NCBI GenBank assembly: GCA_029268045.1
Contig: JAJUHF010000018.1
Span: 1-32,510, forward strand
Length of the DNA: 32,510 bases
Source of the DNA: Anseongella ginsenosidimutans
Lineage (GTDB): Bacteria; Bacteroidota; Bacteroidia; Sphingobacteriales; Sphingobacteriaceae
Direction: 5' to 3'
Positions 15,224 to 24,022 of the stretch are shown piece after piece (the first letter of the stretch is position 1; every line of letters starts with the position of its first letter). The notes under the pieces were generated by a model. That model saw nothing but the letters and a program-made list of their open reading frames with translations, made no database searches and was not told the DNA's origin. The position numbers and the translations under genes were made by a program.

Positions 15224-18200
15224 TCAAACTTTAATGCTTGTTTTGTGCTGCTTTAGGTACTCCGACGGCGTAAGCCCGAATTGCTGCTGAAAACTTCTCC
15301 GGAAATGCTTTAGATCATTGAAGCCGGTTTCGTAGGCAGCTTGCGTAATATTGAATTTTCCGGATTTCAGCAGCGCCGCGCTTCGCCTCAACCGGACCAG
15401 TTTGATGAATTCTGAGCCGGATAATCCGGTGATCGCTTTCAGCTTCCGATAAAAGGTTGAACGGCTCATGTTGGATGCACTCGCCAGCATATCGGTATTA
15501 AAATCCCGCGAGCCCATGTGTTCCTCGGTATAAGCGATCACTTGCTTGATAAAATCCGCTTCGTAGGAACCTAGCTCGTTCTGATCCGGCTCCAGGTTGA
15601 TTTGCCGGGCGAATTGGTCCCGGAGCCGCGTGCGAAGTGTGATCAGGTTCTTGACATACGACTTCAGGACCTGCGGATTGAATGGTTTGGTTAGATAAAC
15701 ATCAGCCCCCTTGTCGATGCCTTCTATGTAAGCGTCGTCGTCCGATCGGGCGGTCAGCAGAATGATGGGTATATGGGAGGTGCGCTGATCCTGCCGTAAT
15801 TGCTGGCACAAACTGAAGCCGTCCCGCACAGGCATCATGATGTCGCTGATGATCAAATCCGGAAGTGCGCTGCATGCAAGTTCCATGCCCTGTTGTCCGT
15901 CGCTGGCCTGGAGGACACGGTAGAGCCTGCCCAGCAGGGAAGCCATGTATTCCCTGATCTCGGGATTGTCCTCCACAATCAGGACCTGGTTTTCATTTTC
16001 CGGAACCGCCGCGGCCTCCACCGCGTCCGGATCCTGCCCGGGAAGTTCCGGATCCGATCCGGTTGCCGGAAGCGTCACCCGGAAGGTGCTGCCCCTGTCA
16101 GGAGCACTGTTTACGGCTATCTGTCCCCCATGCAGATCCACTAATTCGCGTACAAACGCCAGCCCTACGCCGGTTCCGGTTATGTGGTTAGTGGCTGAAT
16201 GGTCGCAGCCGCGGTAAAAGCGTTCAAAAATACGCTCCTGCTCTTTTTCCGTGATTCCGCTGCCGGTATCCTTCACCTCGATCGTGCAATACGCGTCTCC
16301 GGTGTCGGCCAGGGACTTGCGGGCGGACAATGAAACGAAGCCTCCATCCGGCGTAAATTTAAAGGCATTGGAAAGCAGATTATAGAGGACGATCTCAATC
16401 TTTTCCTTGTCGAAAGAAAAATAAAGCGAGGCCGGGCTGTCCACGGCAAACCGGATGTTTCTGCGTTCGGACTCGTCTGAGAACGCATCGGCGACATAGC
16501 GGAGCACCGAGGTTAGATTATGGCGGTGAATATGCAGCGAAAGATTGCTGGCGTCGGCTTTCTGGACTGCAAGAAGTTGGTTCACCAGGTGTAACATCCG
16601 CCTGGCGTGATTGAGAATTCTGTTCAGCGTACGCTGAAGTCCCTGTTCCAGCCCGGAATTGTTGGCCAGTTCGTGTAATGGGCCCATCATCAAGGTTAGC
16701 GGCGTGCGGAACTCATGCGACACATTAGTAAAAAGTTTAGACCGGACTTCCGCAATTTCCCGCTCCCGCTGGTAATTCAGATTCGCTATTTCGAGATTAT
16801 TCCGCAGCTTGATCCGGCTGATGCCAATGGAACGGGATATCCAGAGGAAGGCGATGATCAGCACGAGGTAAATTGCGTATGCCCACCAGGTTTTCCAAGG
16901 GGGTGGGAGTATCCGGATTTCCAGCGTGGCGCCCTCTTCATTCCAAATCTTATCACTATTGGAGGCCATTACCGTGAACGTGTAACTACCCGGAGGCAGG
17001 TTGGTATAGGTAGCCTGGCGGTGATCTCCGGCATAAACCCAATCCTGATCAAACCCGGACAGCTTGTATCGGTACTGATTCTTATCCGGCGCATGATAGT
17101 CCAGGGCCGCGAACGACAAGGTGACGATATTCTGTTTGTACGATAAGGTAATGCTGCGTGCAGCGAAAACCGCGGTGGAAAGAACCCGACGTCCTGCCAC
17201 GGTGTCTCCCACCGTAACCTCTTCATTATTCACCTTGAGGCCGGTCAGGTAAACCGGCGGGACCTGCCCGTTTAAACGGATGCTGTCGGGAACAAAAGAA
17301 GTGACCCCTTTGGAATTGCCAAAGAACAACAGGCCTTCTTCCGACACGAACGAGCTGTTTTCAGAAAAAATATTACTGATCAGGCCATCCCGGGTATCAA
17401 AATTATGGAACTCGTTACGGGTTACGGTATACCGGACAATACCCTGATTGGTGCTCATCCAGATGTTGCCTTGCCGATCGGCCTGAATAGCATGAATGTA
17501 GTCATTGGGGAATCCATTCCTGGCGAAGTAGGATTCAAAATGATAGTTTTCCTTCCGATCTCCCCGAAGCCTGTTAAAACCGTGTTGGGTGCCAATCCAG
17601 ATGTCTCCATGCCGATCTTCCGTGATGCAAAGGACGGCGTTGTTGCTCAGGCTCGAGGGGTCACCTTTACGCTGACGGTACACCCTAAACTGGTCGCGGG
17701 CATGATCATACAAGTGCAGGCCATGATAGGTTCCCACCCAGAGCCGCCCCTTGCTATCGGAAAGCATACAGCTTATCCGTTCATTCTGAAGGGCGTCCGG
17801 TTTTCCAGGTTGGGGCAAATAACGCTTGAACCGAGGGATGCCGTCCGCGGTCATGCCGATGACCCGGTTTAAACCCGATTCCTGGGTTCCTACCCAGATC
17901 ACACTGTCTTTATCCCGGACGATCGTATTTACTTTGGGGCCGCTCAGGCTTTCGGGGTTGTTTCGGTCTGGTAATACAGCCCGTTGCCGACCAGTGACCA
18001 CCCAATCACTCAGAATAATCAGGCCCAGGTCGGTACATACCCAAAGATCGGGTCCGTTTTCAAAGAAGCCCCTAACCGAGCGGATGGGGATGGAGGTGGG
18101 GACTTTTTTGAATCGCACCCCATCCTGGGAAAGGTAGATGCCGTTTGTCCTGGTTCCCACCCAAAGGCCTTGCTTATTTGAAAATACAGCCCGGATATAG

Positions 18201-19285
18201 GTGTCCTGCAGCTGTTCTTCGGGCCGGGTTGCGAACGCGATGTTATTGAAGCGTTTTCTGCGGGGGTCCACCTTGTATACTCCTCCGCCATCGGTTCCTA
18301 CCCAAAGGATGCCGGAACGGTCCTGCATGATTGAGAGCACAATGTGCCCCGGCGGAATTCCATCTTCCTGTGCCGGGAGTTCATAGCGATGAATCCGCTG
18401 CTTTTTTGTGTCAAGCAGATTGAGCCCACCCCCCCAGGTTCCGATCCACAGGTTTCCGGATTCATCCAAAAACACCCGGTACGCGTTATTGTTGCTTAAC
18501 GACCCGGTGTTGCCAGCCTCGTGTTTGTATTCGCCGATGACACGCCCTCTGCCGGGATCCGCGACAAGAACCCCCTTCCTCCAGGTACCTAGGTAAAGAA
18601 TGCCCGAGGCCGGATCTTTGGCAATCGACGTAACCTGCACCTGACCTGGCATGTCCCACCGGGCCTTCCGCAGTTTTTTCTGCGGGATTGAATAATGGAA
18701 CAATCCGGTAGCGGTTCCTATCCATAGCACCTCGCCGTCGGATAACAAGGACAGAACATTCAGATTGGCCGTGATGCAACGGTAGTTCAAGGTGGATAGA
18801 TCGTAAAGGTATAACCCGCTCGATGAGCCGATAAACAACTGTCCGTCGGTTTCCTGCAAGGCTTGGATATTCTGGATATTGAAATCCAGACTATCCGGAG
18901 GAATGTGGTGCCGGATGGTGTCCAGCAGCATATCGTATCCGTTGAGACCGGAATTTTTTGTGCCGATCCACAACGTGCCGCTTTCCCCTTCATGGATTAC
19001 TTCAATATACTGGCTTGTGAAATTATTGCCGGATTCAGGCGGATTCCGGATTAACTTGAATTCGTACCCGTCGTAACGATTGAGTCCGCCCCGCGTACCC
19101 ATCCATAGAAAACCAAACCGGTCCTGGCAAAGCGAAGTGACTTCGTTGTTTACCAGCCCCTGTTCTATGGTCAAAGAAGAGATCAGCTCCCCTTGGGCCT
19201 TTGCTTCTGAAAGACTCAAGGCGGTTGTCATCAGGATGACGAGGAGATGCTTTGCTGTAATCCAGTATCCTGGTTTAAGGCTCAT
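15224..19285 (-). CDS. Hybrid two-component system sensor/regulator (HTCS) of the glycan locus
   Basis: This 1353-residue one-protein signalling system starts with a signal peptide (cleaved near AKAQG) and a periplasmic two-propeller sensor of Reg_prop repeats (about 35-690, units like LWIGTGxGLxxY). A Y_Y_Y domain (about 712-788), a transmembrane helix (about 801-822) and cytoplasmic kinase modules follow. The HisKA phospho-acceptor is in SHEFRTPL (His857), the HATPase has GTGVGLAFV, the receiver has DLIISDIMMP (Asp1148), and an AraC-type helix-turn-helix ends the protein. Binding of an oligosaccharide in the periplasm should drive phosphotransfer and activate the nearby susC and sulfatase promoters. 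The ATG at 19285 is preferred to the GTG three bases upstream; a TTTG-N20-TATCTTGA promoter ends right before it. The beta-helix gene downstream has its own promoter. Confidence 0.96.
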   Translation of the reverse strand: MSLKPGYWITAKHLLVILMTTALSLSEAKAQGELISSLTIEQGLVNNEVTSLCQDRFGFLWMGTRGGLNRYDGYEFKLIRNPPESGNNFTSQYIEVIHEGESGTLWIGTKNSGLNGYDMLLDTIRHHIPPDSLDFNIQNIQALQETDGQLFIGSSSGLYLYDLSTLNYRCITANLNVLSLLSDGEVLWIGTATGLFHYSIPQKKLRKARWDMPGQVQVTSIAKDPASGILYLGTWRKGVLVADPGRGRVIGEYKHEAGNTGSLSNNNAYRVFLDESGNLWIGTWGGGLNLLDTKKQRIHRYELPAQEDGIPPGHIVLSIMQDRSGILWVGTDGGGVYKVDPRRKRFNNIAFATRPEEQLQDTYIRAVFSNKQGLWVGTRTNGIYLSQDGVRFKKVPTSIPIRSVRGFFENGPDLWVCTDLGLIILSDWVVTGRQRAVLPDRNNPESLSGPKVNTIVRDKDSVIWVGTQESGLNRVIGMTADGIPRFKRYLPQPGKPDALQNERISCMLSDSKGRLWVGTYHGLHLYDHARDQFRVYRQRKGDPSSLSNNAVLCITEDRHGDIWIGTQHGFNRLRGDRKENYHFESYFARNGFPNDYIHAIQADRQGNIWMSTNQGIVRYTVTRNEFHNFDTRDGLISNIFSENSSFVSEEGLLFFGNSKGVTSFVPDSIRLNGQVPPVYLTGLKVNNEEVTVGDTVAGRRVLSTAVFAARSITLSYKQNIVTLSFAALDYHAPDKNQYRYKLSGFDQDWVYAGDHRQATYTNLPPGSYTFTVMASNSDKIWNEEGATLEIRILPPPWKTWWAYAIYLVLIIAFLWISRSIGISRIKLRNNLEIANLNYQREREIAEVRSKLFTNVSHEFRTPLTLMMGPLHELANNSGLEQGLQRTLNRILNHARRMLHLVNQLLAVQKADASNLSLHIHRHNLTSVLRYVADAFSDESERRNIRFAVDSPASLYFSFDKEKIEIVLYNLLSNAFKFTPDGGFVSLSARKSLADTGDAYCTIEVKDTGSGITEKEQERIFERFYRGCDHSATNHITGTGVGLAFVRELVDLHGGQIAVNSAPDRGSTFRVTLPATGSDPELPGQDPDAVEAAAVPENENQVLIVEDNPEIREYMASLLGRLYRVLQASDGQQGMELACSALPDLIISDIMMPVRDGFSLCQQLRQDQRTSHIPIILLTARSDDDAYIEGIDKGADVYLTKPFNPQVLKSYVKNLITLRTRLRDQFARQINLEPDQNELGSYEADFIKQVIAYTEEHMGSRDFNTDMLASASNMSRSTFYRKLKAITGLSGSEFIKLVRLRRSAALLKSGKFNITQAAYETGFNDLKHFRRSFQQQFGLTPSEYLKQHKTSIKV

Positions 19286-19288
19286 CAC

Positions 19289-19320
19289 TCAAGATAATTA
19301 ATCCATCCAGACTGTCCAAA
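19289..19320 (-). promoter_or_regulatory. HTCS promoter, TTTG-N20-TATCTTGA
   Basis: On the minus strand TTTG (complement of 19317-19320) precedes TATCTTGA (complement of 19289-19296) by 20 bases, the expected spacing. The -7 box ends three bases before the ATG, so the mRNA should start at or very near the start codon. Confidence 0.55.
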
Positions 19321-19563
19321 TAACTTCCAAGCCCCGCCGCTATCCGGCCGCAATTTATAGAAGGAAGATTATCCATAAACATAAACCGACAATGACTACA
19401 TAAATTAGCCATTCTATGGCCGATAGCTTTCTCATAAGGCGGTCCGTTGATCTTTTCATCAAAGATAGGTCTTCCAGGGAGGGAGGCCAGGGGCGGGGAA
19501 TTCAGAAAGCGGGTCGTGTGTTTCAGATTGGCCCAGGCATGCGGTTATCAATTGTCGATTCGT

Positions 19564-19571
19564 TAAATTAG
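19564..19571 (+). promoter_or_regulatory. Candidate -7 box for the sulfatase at 19577
   Basis: TAAATTAG matches TAnnTTTG at seven of eight positions and ends five bases before the ATG, the same distance as the box before the PspC gene. No matching TTTG is seen upstream, so an activator may be needed. Confidence 0.35.
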
Positions 19572-19576
19572 TTCCT

Positions 19577-20998
19577 ATGATTCTGAAGACCACTGTTTTT
19601 CTTTTGATTCTGGTAGGGTGCTTTCATCCATCACATAGCCAGCAACAGAGTCCGGGTCCTTTTAACGTGGTGATTATCCTGGCCGATGATCTGGGTTACG
19701 CCGATGTGGGATTTAACGGGTGCAAGGACATTCCCACCCCGAACATCGACCGGATTGCGCAGAATGGAGCTAAGTTTACAAACGGATACGTTACCTACGC
19801 GGTGTGTGGTCCCAGCCGGGCGGGATTGCTCACCGGTAAATATCAGGACCGGTTCGGTTTTGGCCGGAATCCCCTGCTGGCTCCCAACGATCCGGATATG
19901 GGGCTCCCCTTGTCTGAAAAGACCCTGGCAGACCACATGAAGGCCTTCGGGTATCAGACGATGGCAATCGGGAAGTGGCATCTGGGGGCGCATACGTCCC
20001 TGCATCCCAACAATCGCGGCTTTGATGAATTTTTTGGCTTTTTAAGCGGCGGACACCGGTATTTTCCCGAAGAGTGGGTATTGAACGACGAATTTGAGGC
20101 GCAATCGCAGTACGACGGCTACCGCACCAAACTATTGAGGAATTTTGAACGGGTGGAGGAACGTGAATATTTGACCGATGCGCTGTCGCGTGAAGCCGTA
20201 CGGTTTATCAGAAACAATGCCCGCACATCCTTTTTTCTATACCTTGCCTACAACGCGCCGCATACGCCATTGCAGGCAACTTCAACGTATCTCGAGCGCT
20301 TTTCTCACTTATTCGATAAAAAAAGACGCACCTACGCAGCCATGGTCAGCGCCCTGGACGATGGGGTAGGACGTGTCCTTGACGAATTGGAAGCGCTGGG
20401 TATTTCGGACAATACGCTGGTCGTATTTCTCTCTGATAACGGCGGGCCTGAATCCGCGAATGCATCCGACAACGGGGTTTTACGCGAAGGGAAAGGGAGC
20501 TTTTTTGACGGCGGGCTGCGCGTCCCCTTTGCAATGCAATGGCCAGCCCGGATCCCATCGGGAACGGTTTATCAGGCGCCGGTGATCTCCCTGGATATTG
20601 CGGCTACCCTTCTTGAAAATTTGGAGCCGGGAGGTGCACTCAAGCGGGACCTGGATGGCATCAATTTATTGCCTTTCCTGGGTAATCCGCGTGTGAAAGC
20701 GCCTCAACGCACGTTTTTCTGGAGGAATTTCGATCGAAACTGGCAGGCGGCGCGAAGCAGCGAGTTCAAACTGGTCATCCGGGAAGGGGAGAATCCGCAA
20801 TTGTACCGGATCACGGAGGATATCGGGGAAAGAACGAATGTCCTCCCGGAAAACCGAACGGTTTATGAAAAAATCGCTGAAACTTGGAACGCATGGGAAG
20901 CAAGCCTGCAGGATCCAGCTTTTCTGGGATTGTCCCAGGATCGTGCCTATAATCAATTGCATCCGGATCGATTTGTCCGATCCGGCGGCCCGGAATAA
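19577..20998 (+). CDS. Exported sulfatase (S1 type, CGPSR motif)
   Basis: A 473-residue type I sulfatase. The N-terminus has an export signal; LVGC (Cys15) could be a lipobox, otherwise cleavage falls near SHSQ. The first metal site is IILADDLGYADVG, the formylglycine Cys77 lies in CGPSR followed by AGLLTG, and GKWHLG and LSDNGG motifs are present, so all the main active-site parts are intact. The family removes sulfate from sugars or other organic esters; the sugar and position are not known. The gene is divergent from the HTCS gene and convergent with the third sulfatase, 13 bases away, so it is transcribed alone. It has separate control from the susC operon but lies inside the same locus. 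It needs formylglycine conversion by an enzyme not seen here. Confidence 0.93.
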   Translation: MILKTTVFLLILVGCFHPSHSQQQSPGPFNVVIILADDLGYADVGFNGCKDIPTPNIDRIAQNGAKFTNGYVTYAVCGPSRAGLLTGKYQDRFGFGRNPLLAPNDPDMGLPLSEKTLADHMKAFGYQTMAIGKWHLGAHTSLHPNNRGFDEFFGFLSGGHRYFPEEWVLNDEFEAQSQYDGYRTKLLRNFERVEEREYLTDALSREAVRFIRNNARTSFFLYLAYNAPHTPLQATSTYLERFSHLFDKKRRTYAAMVSALDDGVGRVLDELEALGISDNTLVVFLSDNGGPESANASDNGVLREGKGSFFDGGLRVPFAMQWPARIPSGTVYQAPVISLDIAATLLENLEPGGALKRDLDGINLLPFLGNPRVKAPQRTFFWRNFDRNWQAARSSEFKLVIREGENPQLYRITEDIGERTNVLPENRTVYEKIAETWNAWEASLQDPAFLGLSQDRAYNQLHPDRFVRSGGPE

Positions 20999-21011
20999 CC
21001 GGCGGACTCAC

Positions 21012-22433
21012 TCAGTCCTTATGGTGAATATCAATCGGGAGAGGAACAAAATCGCGATAACGTATCATCCATCGGTTCAGGGCGGTCAGAAGCTGTTTTT
21101 GAATATCCTTTAACTCACTACACCCGTAGAGGTTCTTTAACTCATACGGGTCTTCCTGCAGATCGAACAATTCAAACATGGGACGCGGATTGGCAAAAAG
21201 CAGCCTGCTGAACGTGGAATCCAGCGATCCGCTTCTGTTCAACGCCGTAAGCTCTTTCCAGAAAGCCTGGCCATTCACATCGACCGGAGCATAGGGCAGG
21301 GTGGGCAGTACATTGTAGATTAATTTGTACCGGGTTCCGATCACGCAGCGCGAGAGGTCAAAGGCTACCGTTGACCGGGGCAGCATGTCGGCATGCGCGC
21401 CCCGCTGGGCGTATACAAACTCGTTCGCCCCCTGGTTTTTGCCATCCAATAAGGCGCTGAAGCTGGTCCCTGACATGTGTTCATGGGGCGGCAGGCCGGC
21501 CAGTTCCAAAATCGTGGGAGTCAGGTCCTCTCCGGAAAGCAACGCGTCGCTGACAAGGCCCGCTTTGATCCGGCCGTCCCAGCGAACCAGTAGCGGAACG
21601 TGTAATCCGGTTTGGTAAAGCGTGCCCTTTCCCCGTAGCAGCGCGGCACCGTTGTCACCCATGAAAATAAGCAACGTGTTTTCCAATAATCCGCGTTGTT
21701 TCAGTTCTTCGAGCACCTGTCCCACCCATTCATCCAGTTGCTGGACTTCCGCATAATAGGCCGCCAGGTCGTTCCGAAGTTTTTTTGTGTCCGGATAATC
21801 AGGCGGAAGGACCAAATGAGCCGGGTCGGGTTGGAATCCGGCGGGAGCCGTGAAGGGGCGATGCGGATTGCTGTAATTCATCCATAGAAAAAAAGGCCTG
21901 CCCTTGGGCACCTGATCCAGGAAGTAGTTCATGGTTTCAAGGTTGTCTTCATCCAGGCCGGTATGGAGGAAGTCCACCCGGTGCCGGAACGTGCGTAACT
22001 GAAATTCTTCAAAGACGGCTGCGGCTTCGGGAGATTGACGACCGGAGCCGTCCAGATGATAATTTCTTCCCTGAATACCGGTGAAATAGCCTGCCTCCCG
22101 AAGCAGCTCAGGAAAGGTGATCACGTCCGCCGGCAAGGGTGCTGAAAAGCGGGTCATTTGGATATCAAGGGCGTTCCTTCCCGTCAGCAGGGTTGCACGG
22201 GACGGCACGCATTGGGGCGAGCCAACGTACATCCGGGTGAAACGGATGCCCTGGGCCGCAATCGCGTCCAGATTAGGCGTCCGGACGTTGGGATCGCCAT
22301 AACAGCTGAGGTGGGGGGCGCTGTGGTCATCGCTTAGAATGAAAAGAATGTTGGGGCGCTGATATCCCTGGCAGAAGGCGATGGCCGGCATCAGAAGGAC
22401 GAGCAGGACAAAGCGCGCCGTACGTGTATTCAT
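21012..22433 (-). CDS. Exported sulfatase in the susCD operon (CVPSR motif)
   Basis: A 473-residue type I sulfatase with a signal peptide (MNTRTARFVLLVLLMPAIAF, likely cleaved at AIA/FCQG). Metal-binding residues are in ILFILSDDHSAPHLSCYG, and the formylglycine site is Cys75 in CVPSR followed by ATLLTG. The later motif IFMGDNGA supplies the second metal site; the usual GKWHLG is replaced by a GIQGRNYHLDG stretch, which points to a different sulfatase subfamily from the two others in this locus. It follows susD by 12 bases and is thus the third gene of the susC-susD operon. Being linked to the import machinery, it probably acts on the same glycan, in the periplasm. Confidence 0.92.
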   Translation of the reverse strand: MNTRTARFVLLVLLMPAIAFCQGYQRPNILFILSDDHSAPHLSCYGDPNVRTPNLDAIAAQGIRFTRMYVGSPQCVPSRATLLTGRNALDIQMTRFSAPLPADVITFPELLREAGYFTGIQGRNYHLDGSGRQSPEAAAVFEEFQLRTFRHRVDFLHTGLDEDNLETMNYFLDQVPKGRPFFLWMNYSNPHRPFTAPAGFQPDPAHLVLPPDYPDTKKLRNDLAAYYAEVQQLDEWVGQVLEELKQRGLLENTLLIFMGDNGAALLRGKGTLYQTGLHVPLLVRWDGRIKAGLVSDALLSGEDLTPTILELAGLPPHEHMSGTSFSALLDGKNQGANEFVYAQRGAHADMLPRSTVAFDLSRCVIGTRYKLIYNVLPTLPYAPVDVNGQAFWKELTALNRSGSLDSTFSRLLFANPRPMFELFDLQEDPYELKNLYGCSELKDIQKQLLTALNRWMIRYRDFVPLPIDIHHKD

Positions 22434-22445
22434 GGTGGATATGCG

Positions 22446-24005
22446 TTATTTCCAGGCCTCGTGTTGCTCCAACGCCCGGTTGGCATCCAGTTCGCTTAGG
22501 GGAATCGGAAAGGATTCCGACCGCTTACCCTGATACCGTGGGTTGTAGCCGTTCAGGTTATCGGCAATCATCCGGTCGTACGCTTCCTGCATGGTTCCCC
22601 ATCGTTTCAGATCAAAAAAACGAAGTCCCTCAAAAGCCAGTTCCACACGACGTTCGTGCCGGAGGATTGCCCGTAACTGTTCTTGATTGAGCGCACTGCC
22701 TTCTGCTTCCTGCACCGTGGGCATGTTTACACCGGGCCGTTGTCTTACCTGATTAATCAGTGAATAAACCTCTTCCCCCGTCTGTCCGCTTTCAATCAGC
22801 GCTTCGGCGCGCATAAGGAGCACGTCGGCATACCGCAGAATATAAAAATCCTGACCGCCCGGCTGCGCCGGGCTGGTGCCTACCTCGGAGGTCCTCTTGC
22901 GAAGGTATTTTTTAAGACCGTATCCGGTCACGTTATTTCCGTTAAACGACTTAACCTCGTCCTCGATATACACGTCTCCTTTAAAGAGGATCGTGGCGGA
23001 TAAACGCGGGTCGCGGTTTTCCTTCGGATTGGCCGGGTTATACAAGGGAGAAGTGCTGATGGGCCGCCCATCAATGCAGTAGAAATCAGCGGCCAGGTTG
23101 GGCATCGGTTGTTTATCCACTTTAGGCTGGCCTACATAAGTCGCGGAAAAGGTTTCGCCGGTGGAAAAACCCGGCGCATCCAGAAAACGGGCAGCAAAAA
23201 TTACGTCACCGGATGTTTCCCCGGATTCGGTAAACTGGGTGGTAAAGGGATGATTCAAATTGTATTGTTGAAGATCAATAACCCGCTGGGCGGCTTCCGC
23301 AGCGTTGTTCCATTGGCCGTCGTACAGAAACGCGCGCGCAAGCAAACCCAATGCCGCCCCTCGGGTGGCATGTCCGAAGCGTTCGGCAGGCTGCACAGGA
23401 GGAAGCAAGGTGGAGGCGTTTTGCAGGTCCGCAATGACCTGGTCCAAAATGGCCCGTTGGGAAGCTTTTGGGGTTTGTGCTATCTCCAGGGTCTGTGGCT
23501 CGGTAATCAGCGGAACATCCTCGTAATAGACCGCGAGATTGAAATAGAACAGAGCCCTCAGAAAGAGCGCTTGTCCGGTAAGGTTCTCCCGCATCGGTTC
23601 CTCGATCTGTTCTCCGGTCATCTTCGCCAGGTTGGCAATGGCTTCGTTGCTTCTGACAATTCCCCGGAAATTGGCGAGCCAGAAATCCTCGAACATGCCG
23701 CCGGTGGAAGCCGATACGTTGCCTTCCACGTAATTTCCCGGACCTTCCCATTTCCAGTTGTTGAAGCTGTTATCTGTAAAACTATCGTGCATCGGAATCC
23801 CGGCCGGGCCATTCAGGTTGCCACTATAGAGCACACGGGCCTGCAATACGTCATAAATGCCATTGATTGCAAGTAAAGCATCCTTCTCGTTTTGCCAGAA
23901 ATTATCGGCAGCCAACTGGGTCAGGGAATGTCTGTCCAGAAAACGTTCAGAACATCCCATGAACAGGGAAGAGGTGGCAAGTGTTGCGATGAATAGTATT
24001 CTCAT
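22446..24005 (-). CDS. SusD/RagB-family glycan-binding lipoprotein
   Basis: The 519-residue surface lipoprotein begins MRILFIATLATSSLFMGC, with acylation expected at Cys18. The N-terminal RFLDRHSLTQLAADNFWQNE pattern (SusD-like_3), the central helical repeat region and the C-terminal segments YADVLLMRAEALIESG and RRVELAFEGLRFFDLKRWG are typical for SusD. It captures glycan at the outer membrane surface and forms a lid on the SusC channel. It starts 17 bases after the susC stop on the same strand. Length is within the family range. The ligand is unknown, but the sulfatases around it argue for a sulfated polysaccharide. Confidence 0.95.
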   Translation of the reverse strand: MRILFIATLATSSLFMGCSERFLDRHSLTQLAADNFWQNEKDALLAINGIYDVLQARVLYSGNLNGPAGIPMHDSFTDNSFNNWKWEGPGNYVEGNVSASTGGMFEDFWLANFRGIVRSNEAIANLAKMTGEQIEEPMRENLTGQALFLRALFYFNLAVYYEDVPLITEPQTLEIAQTPKASQRAILDQVIADLQNASTLLPPVQPAERFGHATRGAALGLLARAFLYDGQWNNAAEAAQRVIDLQQYNLNHPFTTQFTESGETSGDVIFAARFLDAPGFSTGETFSATYVGQPKVDKQPMPNLAADFYCIDGRPISTSPLYNPANPKENRDPRLSATILFKGDVYIEDEVKSFNGNNVTGYGLKKYLRKRTSEVGTSPAQPGGQDFYILRYADVLLMRAEALIESGQTGEEVYSLINQVRQRPGVNMPTVQEAEGSALNQEQLRAILRHERRVELAFEGLRFFDLKRWGTMQEAYDRMIADNLNGYNPRYQGKRSESFPIPLSELDANRALEQHEAWK

Positions 24006-24022
24006 GATGGTGAATCTTTAAT

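Larger units (their letters stand above)
19289..19576. other. Divergent intergenic region between HTCS and sulfatase genes
   Basis: This 288-base region holds no convincing gene. It contains the HTCS promoter, a second minus-strand perfect -7 box TATCTTTG at 19460-19467, a GCCAT-TCT-ATGGC inverted repeat at 19408-19420, an ATCTTT-TCATC-AAAGAT inverted repeat at 19450-19466, and the sulfatase box at 19564-19571. It is the natural place for binding of the AraC-type output domain of the regulator. Confidence 0.5.

Noticed and set aside
23109-23876. Plus-strand open frame of 255 codons over susD
   Set aside because: Antisense to conserved SusD sequence, no motif, no promoter or operon context.
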